DNA from: Bacteroidales bacterium
GTDB taxonomy: Bacteria; Bacteroidota; Bacteroidia; Bacteroidales; M50B96
NCBI GenBank assembly: GCA_021740905.1
Contig: JAIOYV010000006.1
Location: forward strand, 1-64,000
DNA: 64,000 nt
Direction: 5' to 3'
A program made the position numbers and the translations under genes. How positions within the stretch are numbered: the first letter of the stretch is position 1; every line of letters starts with the position of its first letter. This document shows positions 18,668-26,166 of this stretch, piece after piece. The notes below the pieces were generated by a model, which saw nothing but the letters and a program-made list of their open reading frames with translations, had not been told where the DNA came from and made no database searches.

Positions 18668-19327
18668 TTAATAGGCTATTATAATTACTACTTCATATTC
18701 ATCTAACTTTTCAAGATAATTTTGATTAATACCGACATTTTCACCATAATCAGCATTACTATATTTATCTCTTTCTTTTAAGTCTTTCTCAACTAGGTTC
18801 AATAAAGAATATAATGAACTATCATTCGAATGAATTAATATGAAATAAGTATAATATGAACCACGTAATTGTACAACATCTAATGGCTTTTTATTATACC
18901 AACAGCTGTCAGAAATCGACAAATTATTAAACACATTATACCCTCCCCAAGCACTTTCATGATTAAGGTAGGATATACTATCTATTTTTGAAATTGCCAA
19001 TAAAAATGGATTTATTAATTTGATTATTGCATCCTGATATGTTTCATCAATATAATAATTATTTTGAATTCGGATAATATTCTGATATAGCACTATGCTA
19101 TCATCAATAGAATTAATAAAATTACTAAATAACATATTCTTCGTCAAGTACCTTGTAGATGAAAGCGAATCAATTTTTAAATAGTAATCTGCATTTGAAA
19201 AATAACACTCAATTTTTTCTCCACCCTTTAAATGAACTTGGACATGAGCATATATTTTAGTCGGAGTATCAGCTTTTAGGTTACAACTCCATATAAATAA
19301 TAAAATCAAAACAATTAATCGGTTCAT
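18668..19327 (-). CDS. hypothetical secreted protein or lipoprotein
   Basis: 219 residues. The N-terminus MNRLIVLILLFIWSCNLKAD is a signal sequence. The cysteine at position 15 in IWSC could be a lipobox, making it a lipoprotein, or the cleavage may be after LKA. The mature part is rich in Tyr, Ser, Asn, Asp and Ile, predicted alpha/beta, with no motif I recognise. Base composition is clearly lower in GC than the neighbouring sprA and porin genes, which together with the flanking antitoxin remnants suggests acquired DNA. Confidence 0.55.
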   Translation of the reverse strand: MNRLIVLILLFIWSCNLKADTPTKIYAHVQVHLKGGEKIECYFSNADYYLKIDSLSSTRYLTKNMLFSNFINSIDDSIVLYQNIIRIQNNYYIDETYQDAIIKLINPFLLAISKIDSISYLNHESAWGGYNVFNNLSISDSCWYNKKPLDVVQLRGSYYTYFILIHSNDSSLYSLLNLVEKDLKERDKYSNADYGENVGINQNYLEKLDEYEVVIIIAY

Positions 19328-19612
19328 AATAAGTATATAAATGTAAATTTATTCGAACTCCTATATATTTGCTATAAAGTCAAAATTTACCATATAATTG
19401 TATATCCCACTTATGTACATCGCATCAAACTTCTTGGTCCCAATGCGTTCACTTGTCCATGATGGTCTTGTTATCAAAGCCCAGGTTTAGTAATCATCAA
19501 AACTAACAATTCTTTTTAAGAATATATCCTGTTGATGTGATTAAAGGTGTACGACAAAGACCACTTGAGAAAAAACGTTTTTTCTTTTTCAATTCCAATC
19601 CACTATGGAATT

Positions 19613-19640
19613 TGTCGTACATCCAGTCAGGTGTACGACA
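19613..19640. promoter_or_regulatory. operator-like inverted repeat TGTCGTACA-N10-TGTACGACA
   Basis: Perfect 9-bp arms with a 10-nt spacer. A third half-site lies at 19548-19556. It is located 33 bp upstream of the -7 box TAACTTTG (19673-19680) of the antitoxin-like gene. This geometry suits an autoregulating antitoxin dimer; the binding protein is unknown. Confidence 0.5.
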
Positions 19641-19672
19641 ATTTTCAAATCATAATAAATCGTAACTTTGTA

Positions 19673-19680
19673 CAAAATTG
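19673..19680 (+). promoter_or_regulatory. -7 element of antitoxin-like gene
   Basis: TAACTTTG fits TAnnTTTG; 8 bp before the ATG at 19689, implying a nearly leaderless transcript. Confidence 0.45.
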
Positions 19681-19688
19681 AATAATAT

Positions 19689-19934
19689 ATGGGAGTGCCG
19701 GAATTAAGAAATAAGCTTTATGATTTTATAAGTCATGCCGACGAGCGGTTTTTAAAAATGATTTATGCCATGAGTAAAGAGTATCAAAAACCTAATTTGG
19801 TGGGATATAATTCGGATGGTTCGCAAATTACTCAACAGCAGCTTATAGACCGCGTATAAGCAGCCTCAAACCGCGTAAAGTCAGGTGATTTTATTACCCA
19901 GGATGAAGTGGAAAAGGAGATTGAAAATTGGTAA
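19689..19934 (+). pseudogene. antitoxin-like protein broken by in-frame TAA
   Basis: The frame from the ATG at 19689 reads MGVPELRNKLYDFISHADER and continues to LIDRV, then TAA at 19857-19859. In the same frame it continues AASNRVKSGDFITQDEVEKE and ends IENW with TAA at 19932-19934. The whole is an 80-residue chain with one stop, typical in length and pattern of Bacteroidota antitoxins for RelE/ParE-type toxins (ELR.KL...I...DE..LK..YA...EY, C-terminal T..EV..EI). The stop most likely replaced a lysine codon (AAA to TAA). No RelE/ParE toxin follows; a VapBC-like pair does. I infer a decayed toxin-antitoxin locus. Confidence 0.6.
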
Positions 19935-19971
19935 GGAAAAAAGCGGAAATCAAATTGCACCCAAAAAAATG

Positions 19972-19979
19972 TATCTTTG
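19972..19979 (+). promoter_or_regulatory. -7 element of the VapBC-like pair
   Basis: TATCTTTG fits TAnnTTTG, 14 bp before the ATG at 19994. Confidence 0.5.
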
Positions 19980-19993
19980 AAAAAAGTTAAATT

Positions 19994-20233
19994 ATGAGTT
20001 TAGCACTGACAAATAGAACCATTGATAAATATTTTGGATTCTTGACAAACCTTGATATTAGTTCAAAAAAAAAGCTGATAGTCAAATTAACTGAATCAAT
20101 AGAGCCAGTAAAAGACAGCTCTTTTGATTTAAGGAGCTTATATGGCGCCTGGGAGGATTCAAGGGATTCGGATGAAATAATAAAAGAAATCAGGGCATCA
20201 CGAATTGAGAAGAAAAATTTAGCTGACTTCTAA
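19994..20233 (+). CDS. VapB-type antitoxin (putative)
   Basis: 79 residues. The N-terminal half is helical (LTNRTIDKYFGFLTNLDISS), then KKLIVKLTESIE, and the C-terminus has the acidic/basic pattern LYGAWEDSRDSDEIIKEIRASR that lies in the toxin groove in many PIN-toxin antitoxins. The stop codon overlaps the ATG of the next gene (TAATG), the usual coupling of antitoxin and toxin. The assignment depends largely on the partner, which is a clear PIN-domain protein. It would neutralise the toxin and repress its own promoter. Confidence 0.75.
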   Translation: MSLALTNRTIDKYFGFLTNLDISSKKKLIVKLTESIEPVKDSSFDLRSLYGAWEDSRDSDEIIKEIRASRIEKKNLADF

Positions 20234-20634
20234 TGACATACTTGTTAGATACAAATATTTGCATTCATTTTTTAAGAGGGAGGTTTAATCTGATTGATAA
20301 ACTTGAAGAAATCGGTCTGAAAAATTGTGCGATTTCTGAAATAACCCTTGCTGAACTTGTATTTGGAGCAGAGAACAGTGAATCCCCTAAAAAGAATCTT
20401 GGCATTGTTGAACGATTTGTTGAGCGGGTAACGACACTTCCCATTTACGACACGATTTATCTTTACGCAAAGGAAAAAGCAAGATTGAGAAAATCCGGAA
20501 CAATGATCAGTGACTTTGATTTATTAATTGGATGTACTTCTGTTGAAAAAGAACTGATTATGGCAACTGAAAATGTTCGTAAATTTGGGCGGATTTCAGA
20601 AATAAATATCGAGAATTGGATCAACAGAAATTAA
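20233..20634 (+). CDS. vapC: VapC-type PIN-domain toxin ribonuclease
   Basis: 133 residues, normal for VapC. PIN-domain acidic residues are visible: D6 in YLLDTNICIHF, E43 in ITLAELVFGAE and aspartates in ISDFDLLIGCTS (near 96-99), which bind Mg2+ or Mn2+ for endoribonuclease activity. The final part, MATENVRKFGRISEINIENW, is the typical PIN C-terminus. VapC toxins cleave tRNA or rRNA when the antitoxin is degraded. Overlap with the antitoxin gene by 1 bp supports one operon. It appears intact, unlike the antitoxin gene upstream. Confidence 0.88.
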   Translation: MTYLLDTNICIHFLRGRFNLIDKLEEIGLKNCAISEITLAELVFGAENSESPKKNLGIVERFVERVTTLPIYDTIYLYAKEKARLRKSGTMISDFDLLIGCTSVEKELIMATENVRKFGRISEINIENWINRN

Positions 20635-20696
20635 TCGTATTTTTTTTCCTTCCCCATAATTTTATTCAATATTCCAAGTATTAGAAAGCGATAATG

Positions 20697-20704
20697 TATA
20701 TTTG
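20697..20704 (+). promoter_or_regulatory. -7 element of the porin gene
   Basis: TATATTTG fits TAnnTTTG, 8 bp before the ATG at 20713. Confidence 0.45.
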
Positions 20705-20712
20705 GCACCGCA

Positions 20713-22581
20713 ATGAATCATGTAACCCGACATACGATATTCTTTCTTTTAGCTCTGATATTGTGCACTATATCAGCCTCGGCACAAACAAAAAAGGATT
20801 CAATCCCAAACATCATTAAAATATGGAATGTTGAGATGGAGCCTTTTCGGGTCGATTCGGTTGAGCTGGACACCTTATTGATGGACTTTCAGGAATTCAA
20901 CCCAGTGGATGAGGTTGAAATAATCCCTACCCATTTGGGCAACGAAGGGCTTCCCTATAAATCGAATATCATTCAACAGCCAAACTATGTTTTCCCATTT
21001 CTGAATTTCGATGCCTACTTGTTTACTTCCGATAATGTGAATTACTACAATACAAGAAAGCCTTTAACTTACCTTGAATATATAAATGGTGGTGGCAAGG
21101 ATGTGAAAACACAGTTCATCAAAGCTTATCACACACAAAATGTAAATCCTTTTTTGAATTTGGGTTTCAGGGTAAATGTGATCCACGCTTTGGGCGATTA
21201 TTCCCGACAGGAATCGAAGGATAATTCCTTTGGGTTCTGGTCGAGTTACCAGAAAGACCAGTACTCCTTGTTTGCCAATATCAACTTTAATAAGTTCAAA
21301 TTATTCGAAAATGGCGGGTTTGCGAACGATTCTTCATTCGACAACAATACATTCACGGAGACCCGCTACATCGAAACTGTATTGACCAGCGCGAAATCGA
21401 CCAACCGCTTGATGGAGGCCTCGTTGTCGCATGGCCTGGCATTGGGTGGCTGGGACGACAGAGCGGACTCAATTAAGAAGGAAAGCTTTTTTCAGAAGAT
21501 AAAAATATGGCACAATTTCAAGTATTCGCGCTACAGCCGGGCTTTTGAGGACGGGGAAAGCGATTCGACAAGCTATCAGAATATTTTTTACGACAGTACA
21601 GCCACCTATGACAGTGCGTATTACCACACCCTCTACAACTCATTAAGCCTGCGTTTTGTTCCCGGAAGGAATTTGTCGTCGGGGATTTCTGCAGGGGTTT
21701 TTCATCAGGCCGAGGCCTATTCGAATTACACCAATAACCCAACCGAATCAAGTTATGGCTTGGTCGGGAGCTGGACAGGTTTCAACTCGAAAAGGATTAA
21801 CTGGATGATTGACGGTAAATTGTACCTGGCCGGGTACTATGGAGGGGATTACTCTGCCGATGCCCTTTTCAGGCTGGTTTTGACGAAAGACAGTTTGGCT
21901 CCTGAAATCCGCTTTGGAGGGACTATTACCAGGAAAACGCCTTCGCACTTTTATTCTGGCTATTTGGCGAACCATTATATTTGGGACAGAACCATGAACC
22001 CTGTGTATTATGAACACTTGACAGGTGAATTATGGTGGCCCAAATTTCAACTGAAACTCAATGCAAAAACAGGCTTGTTTACCGATTTTGTGTATTTCGA
22101 CCAACAGGCTGCCCCAGCTCAATTGTCAAACTCAACTCCCTTTTTTCAATTTAAAGTAGACAAGGACATAAGGTTCTGGAACATCCAATTCAAGAATACA
22201 CTGTTGTATCAAAAGTCGGGCGACGAGGAAGTGTTTGCCGTTCCCGAACTGTCGTACAAAACTACATTTCTGATAGAAGGCTTCCTTTTCGCGAAGGCAC
22301 TTTTTTCTCAAATTGGGTTTGAACTAAAATACCAAACGGCCTATTATGCCAACTCTTATATGCCTGCCACCGGCATCTTTTTTACCCAAACTGAAAAGAA
22401 AATAGGCAACTATCCTTTCGCCAATGTCTTTTTAAATCTTAAGATCAAACAAGTCCGGTTATTCTTCAAATACCAACATCTTAATGAAGGATGGCTTGGT
22501 AATAACTACTATTCAAGCCCTCATTATCCCAACAAACCGGGCCATTTTTACTTTGGGTTAAGCTGGTTCTTCACCAACTAA
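20713..22581 (+). CDS. putative porin (Porin_10 / PF14121-like)
   Basis: 622 residues with a signal peptide ending ISASAQ (about residue 25). The mature protein is an outer-membrane beta-barrel with alternating aromatic and hydrophobic strands and a C-terminal GHFYFGLSWFF ending in an aromatic. Segments such as DAYLFTSDNVNYYNTRKPLTYLEY, then QNVNPFLNLGFRVNV, are typical of the Bacteroidota putative-porin family. The substrate is unknown. Promoter and terminator arrangement suggests monocistronic expression. It follows the VapBC pair but is not functionally linked to it. Confidence 0.8.
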   Translation: MNHVTRHTIFFLLALILCTISASAQTKKDSIPNIIKIWNVEMEPFRVDSVELDTLLMDFQEFNPVDEVEIIPTHLGNEGLPYKSNIIQQPNYVFPFLNFDAYLFTSDNVNYYNTRKPLTYLEYINGGGKDVKTQFIKAYHTQNVNPFLNLGFRVNVIHALGDYSRQESKDNSFGFWSSYQKDQYSLFANINFNKFKLFENGGFANDSSFDNNTFTETRYIETVLTSAKSTNRLMEASLSHGLALGGWDDRADSIKKESFFQKIKIWHNFKYSRYSRAFEDGESDSTSYQNIFYDSTATYDSAYYHTLYNSLSLRFVPGRNLSSGISAGVFHQAEAYSNYTNNPTESSYGLVGSWTGFNSKRINWMIDGKLYLAGYYGGDYSADALFRLVLTKDSLAPEIRFGGTITRKTPSHFYSGYLANHYIWDRTMNPVYYEHLTGELWWPKFQLKLNAKTGLFTDFVYFDQQAAPAQLSNSTPFFQFKVDKDIRFWNIQFKNTLLYQKSGDEEVFAVPELSYKTTFLIEGFLFAKALFSQIGFELKYQTAYYANSYMPATGIFFTQTEKKIGNYPFANVFLNLKIKQVRLFFKYQHLNEGWLGNNYYSSPHYPNKPGHFYFGLSWFFTN

Positions 22582-23143
22582 TCTTTGTGAGAAAACGCCA
22601 ATCTCACACCACGCGCAATGCACGTCCTCAAAAAAAAAGGCTGTTTACAAAACGGAATACCGATTACTAATTGAAATGCGCCTTTAGTTCGCTTCCCTCC
22701 TAAAACCCCTTCAAATATGTATCGGCATTTACCATTGTAAATATTAAAAAGGCTTTCAGCGCATTTTAATACACAAATGGTATAAACTCCCAATTCTCAC
22801 CCAACGTCATGAAATTGTATGATGCTTGACGCTTTCTTAACACAGATTTGAATATATTCAGCTCTTGACACGATCACCTATAATATTGATTATGTGCGAT
22901 CTATGATTTTATAAATGCTTAATTATTGTTAAAAGTTTTGGTGGCTCAGAAATTAATCCTCATCTTTGCACGTACCAAAATAGTTGTAAACTGAAATGGG
23001 AGAGAAAACAACTTAATATCGGGAATGCAAATTCTGCATTAAACTTATCATTAAATACTTTGTTATATGTGCGGCTTACTTTTTTAAATGTAACTAAGTG
23101 TGAGATAATTACGTAAGGGCACTTCACCATAAGAAGGAAGATA
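22582..23143. other. gene-free region, possible mltF-like promoter and leader
   Basis: About 560 bp without a credible gene. A TTTTG ending near 22940, followed after about 20 bp by CATCTTTG (22968-22975, one base off TAnnTTTG), could be a promoter giving a leader of about 160 nt for the transglycosylase gene. The leader would contain a small hairpin (AATGCA / TGCATT, 23024-23040). Confidence 0.35.
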
Positions 23144-24589
23144 ATGAAAAAACAATATCGACAATATATATTAAAAGTACTTTTTTCAATGACATTCATT
23201 TTTTTCTTTTCCTGCGATCAGGAAAGAATGATGAATCCAATACCTGATGGGATGGGAGAAAATTCCCGTATGAAAATGATCAGGGAAGAAGGGAAAATTG
23301 TTGCAGTAACAGATTATAATTCCACCAATTACTTTGTTTACAAGGGCGAGCCTATGGGCTACCAGTTCGATTTACTGCAATCGCTGGCCGATTACCTCGG
23401 AGTAAAACTGGAAGTAATTGTAAGCAATAACCTGGAAGAAACATTTAAGTATCTGCAAGAAGGCGATTGCGACCTGATTGCCGTAAACCTGACCATTACC
23501 AAGGAAAGAAGCAAATTCCTGGACTTTACCATTCCTCACAGCCAAACCCGTCAGGTGTTGGTGCAGAGGAAACCTGATAAGTGGCAGCGAATGAGTAAAG
23601 ATGAAATGGAAGGCAATTTATTGCGCAACCAGCTCGATTTGGGGGGCAAGACCGTGTATGTGCAAAAAAAATCGACCTTTGCCGATCGCCTGAATTCCCT
23701 AAGCGATGAAATTGGCGATAGCATCCATGTGGTCGAACTTCCCAATTATGAGACAGAGCAATTGATCCGCCTGGTTTCAGAGGGTGAAATTGATTACACT
23801 GTTTGTGATGAGATTGTGGGAAAAGTGAACCAAACCTATTTTCCGAATATCGACATTGAGACTGCTATAAGCTTTCCCCAAAATTTGGCCTGGGCTGTTA
23901 GAAAGGGCGATAAAGATTTGTTGGAAAGTGTAAATGCATGGCTCGAAGATTTTAAGAAGACAGCACGCTATGCCAATACGTACAAGAAATATTTCAAGAA
24001 TGCACGCTCGGCCAATATTGTAAAAAGCGACTATTATTCAGTAATGGGAGGGAAAGTCTCCGAATTTGATGACATCTTCAAAGAGCAAAGCAAAGTGATT
24101 GATTGGGATTGGCGTTTACTTGCCAGCTTGGTTTATCAGGAGTCGAACTTCGACCCCGGAGTTAAATCCTGGGCAGGGGCTTTCGGGCTTATGCAATTGA
24201 TGCCCACAACAGCTTCTCGCTACGGTGTCGATTCATTATCATCACCCCTTCAGAATATCAATGCAGGCGTTCAATACATCCAATGGCTCGACGGAATCCT
24301 GATCGATAAAATAAGCGACCCCGCAGAACGGCAGAAATTTGTAATTGCCTCATACAATGTAGGACTGGGGCATATTTTAGACGCCCGGAGGTTGGCCAGT
24401 AAAAATGGGAAGAACCCGGATGTTTGGACGGACAACGTAGATTACTTTATCCTGAACAAATCGGATCCTCAGTACTACCGCGACCCGGTTGTGAAGTATG
24501 GCTATTGCCGTGGTGTGGAAACATTTAATTATGTGGCTGAGATCTATGACCGCTTCAACCATTACAAAAATGTAATTGTCGAGAATTAG
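23144..24589 (+). CDS. MltF-like membrane-bound lytic transglycosylase
   Basis: 481 residues. A lipoprotein signal is visible with C24 in the lipobox FFSC. Residues ~45-290 form a family-3 periplasmic solute-binding domain (GKIVAVTDYNSTNYFVYKGEP, DCDLIAVNLTITKERSKFLDF), as in E. coli MltF where it regulates activity. Residues ~320-470 form an SLT-type lysozyme-like domain, with the catalytic glutamate in LASLVYQESNF and the motif WAGAFGLMQLMPTTA, then ASYNVGLGHILDA. It cleaves peptidoglycan glycan strands at the inner face of the outer membrane, releasing 1,6-anhydromuropeptides. No cell-wall gene is adjacent. Confidence 0.9.
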   Translation: MKKQYRQYILKVLFSMTFIFFFSCDQERMMNPIPDGMGENSRMKMIREEGKIVAVTDYNSTNYFVYKGEPMGYQFDLLQSLADYLGVKLEVIVSNNLEETFKYLQEGDCDLIAVNLTITKERSKFLDFTIPHSQTRQVLVQRKPDKWQRMSKDEMEGNLLRNQLDLGGKTVYVQKKSTFADRLNSLSDEIGDSIHVVELPNYETEQLIRLVSEGEIDYTVCDEIVGKVNQTYFPNIDIETAISFPQNLAWAVRKGDKDLLESVNAWLEDFKKTARYANTYKKYFKNARSANIVKSDYYSVMGGKVSEFDDIFKEQSKVIDWDWRLLASLVYQESNFDPGVKSWAGAFGLMQLMPTTASRYGVDSLSSPLQNINAGVQYIQWLDGILIDKISDPAERQKFVIASYNVGLGHILDARRLASKNGKNPDVWTDNVDYFILNKSDPQYYRDPVVKYGYCRGVETFNYVAEIYDRFNHYKNVIVEN

Positions 24590-24601
24590 CAGGGGAGTCA
24601 G

Positions 24602-25243
24602 TTAGCTTTCTGTAAGCCCTGCATTTTGAATGATTTCCCGAAATTCACTCAGGATCATTGCGGTTGCTCCCCAAACATGGTAGGGACCAATTTCGAAATA
24701 GGGGGCAACAATGTGATAATTGTCCCGGCTCAAATCTTCTACTTTTGAATTGGATGGATGGAACAAATCAGCCAGATCGACTTCTATCAGTTGGTTCACT
24801 TCCTTTGGTTCAGGCACAAATACAGGCTGATAATCCACGTATCCAACAACAGGCAATATCTGAAAATTACTCACCGGTACATAAAGGGGCGTAAGCTTGC
24901 CAATAACCTTTACATCCTCAGGCATAATCCCAATTTCTTCTTGTGATTCCCTTAATGCGGTGGCAATTAAGTCTGCATCCCCTTCTTCATGTTTTCCACC
25001 TGGTAAACTGATTTGTCCACTGTGGGCTCCATCGTATTTATTTCGCTCCATTAGCACAGTGGCCACTCCCCCACCCTTTGGGTACAACAAAATAAGCACT
25101 CCACTATTTCTGGCCAGGAATTTATTCCCGGGAAAACCTTTGCCTGAAAACCGCACTGATGGGGACATCTTTTGCTGGGCAAACAGACCCGGTAATTTCT
25201 TCTCCAGTTCCTTGCTTAGGCTATGTATATAGGCTGAAAACAT
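24602..25243 (-). CDS. CoA pyrophosphohydrolase-type Nudix hydrolase
   Basis: 213 residues. The UPF0035/CoA-specific motif upstream of the Nudix box is present as HSGQISLPGGKHEEGD, followed by the Nudix helix ATALRESQEEIGI with the metal-binding glutamates. The family (E. coli NudL, mammalian NUDT7) hydrolyses CoA to 3',5'-ADP and phosphopantetheine. The first position of the Nudix helix is alanine rather than glutamate, as in several NudL proteins, so I do not treat it as inactive. It converges with the transglycosylase gene, with a gap of only 12 bp between the stops. Confidence 0.87.
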   Translation of the reverse strand: MFSAYIHSLSKELEKKLPGLFAQQKMSPSVRFSGKGFPGNKFLARNSGVLILLYPKGGGVATVLMERNKYDGAHSGQISLPGGKHEEGDADLIATALRESQEEIGIMPEDVKVIGKLTPLYVPVSNFQILPVVGYVDYQPVFVPEPKEVNQLIEVDLADLFHPSNSKVEDLSRDNYHIVAPYFEIGPYHVWGATAMILSEFREIIQNAGLTES

Positions 25244-25412
25244 GGATGCAAAGATAGAAAAGGGGGATCAAGCTTCATCTTAAAAATTTGTAAAAAGAGA
25301 AGCTCTCAACAGATTATGTGAATCTCCATTGTGTAGTTTCTCTCGCTACGGCATAGCTTGTCCCGAATTTCTGGACATTCTGTGCGGGTTGAGTGGTTGA
25401 TTGTCAGAATTA

Positions 25413-25443
25413 GCGTCGGCGTCGCTTTGAGCGACACCGACGC
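25413..25443. repeat. tandem REP-like hairpin 1
   Basis: 13-nt arms (GCGTCGGCGTCGC / GCGACACCGACGC, one C.A mismatch) around the loop TTTGA. The inner stem-loop core CGCTTTGAGCG is shared with hairpin 2. Confidence 0.75.
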
Positions 25444-25459
25444 TTGCGAAAACGGAACT

Positions 25460-25492
25460 ACCGAGGGTTTCGCTTTGAGCGAAGCCCTCGGT
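25460..25492. repeat. tandem REP-like hairpin 2
   Basis: 14-nt arms (ACCGAGGGTTTCGC / GCGAAGCCCTCGGT, one T.G pair) around the same TTTGA loop, 16 bp after hairpin 1. Same loop but different outer stem, the pattern of REP/BIME families rather than of a terminator. Confidence 0.75.
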
Positions 25493-25660
25493 GGAGCTGG
25501 GTGTGAGGCTGTTACAAAAAAGCCCGCCGAGGGGTCAGCGAATGGCAATAAGAGCTTATAAATTTATTAACAATCCTGTTAAATTCATGTTAAGCTAATA
25601 ATATGGAGTGAACATTTATACTATTGTAGTAGTTTTACCCTGTGAAATAGAACCTATAAA

Positions 25661-26056
25661 GTGATTAAGAAAGTTGCAAATAGTATCATTGTCGTAATCC
25701 TGTTGATTTCCACTTCAGGGGTCATCATCAATAAGCATTATTCCAATGGACAACTTTATTCCTCTTCGCTTTTTACAAAGGCAAAATCGTGTTGCGAGGC
25801 TGACACTTGTTGTCACTCCCAAAATGATGGTTGCACCGAGGAAACCAAAGCGTATCGCTTAGTCGTGGATTTCGATTTTACAAACAAAGTACAAATTGAC
25901 CCATCGGGATTTGCGAATCTGATTTTTGCCATCTCTTTTGTTGATATTGAAATCGTTTCACCCGAAACATCCATCAACAAAAGCTTTTTATTTTACATTG
26001 ATCCACCACCTTTGTTGGCCGATATACCGGTCAAAAATTGCAGTTTTCTTTTATAG
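25661..26056 (+). CDS. small Cys-rich HYC_CC_PP-like protein
   Basis: 131 residues from a GTG start at 25661. The N-terminus is hydrophobic (SIIVVILLISTSGVII), followed by HYSNGQL, the cysteine cluster SCCEADTCCHSQNDGC (residues ~45-60) and near the end YIDPPPLL. These three spots fit the Bacteroidota HYC_CC_PP family, small exported proteins usually found beside metal-efflux genes. A metal-binding or sensing role in the envelope is plausible from the cysteines and the position 110 bp before the CusA-type pump, but is inference. In this copy the HYC motif reads HYS. Confidence 0.6.
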   Translation: MIKKVANSIIVVILLISTSGVIINKHYSNGQLYSSSLFTKAKSCCEADTCCHSQNDGCTEETKAYRLVVDFDFTNKVQIDPSGFANLIFAISFVDIEIVSPETSINKSFLFYIDPPPLLADIPVKNCSFLL

Positions 26057-26166
26057 ATTAAACAGAGATTTGTTTTGTGCAGGCCATTAAATTGTGCCTG
26101 TTATACTTGTATCTACCCTATACAAATGAATCCATGTAAACTTTTTTATCTGTTTAAAACTGTTGT

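Larger units (their letters stand above)
19328..19688. other. gene-free region with operator-like repeats
   Basis: About 360 bp with no gene. It holds a perfect 16-bp palindrome GAAAAAACGTTTTTTC (19569-19584) and three copies of TGTACGACA: plus orientation at 19548-19556, minus at 19613-19621 and plus at 19632-19640, placed upstream of a -7 box and the broken antitoxin gene. Confidence 0.5.
25244..25660. other. intergenic region with tandem hairpins
   Basis: About 417 bp between the divergent Nudix and metal-efflux transcription units. It is dominated by two long GC-rich hairpins (listed separately). A frame that reads through them (25358-25561) is a by-product of the palindromes. The efflux-operon promoter should lie in about 25560-25660, but no clean TAnnTTTG is seen. 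Confidence 0.4.

Noticed and set aside
7172-19859. Genome-wide recoding of TAA
   Set aside because: Many intact genes here (kbl, secY-region genes, rpmJ) end normally with TAA; only two accessory genes have internal TAA.
24897-24975. Inactive Nudix hydrolase because the first Glu of the box is Ala
   Set aside because: NudL-type enzymes also show Ala at this place; the REsqEE helix is intact.
25358-25561. 67-codon ORF through the tandem hairpins
   Set aside because: Its reading frame is produced by the palindromes; composition is not protein-like and no family pattern appears.
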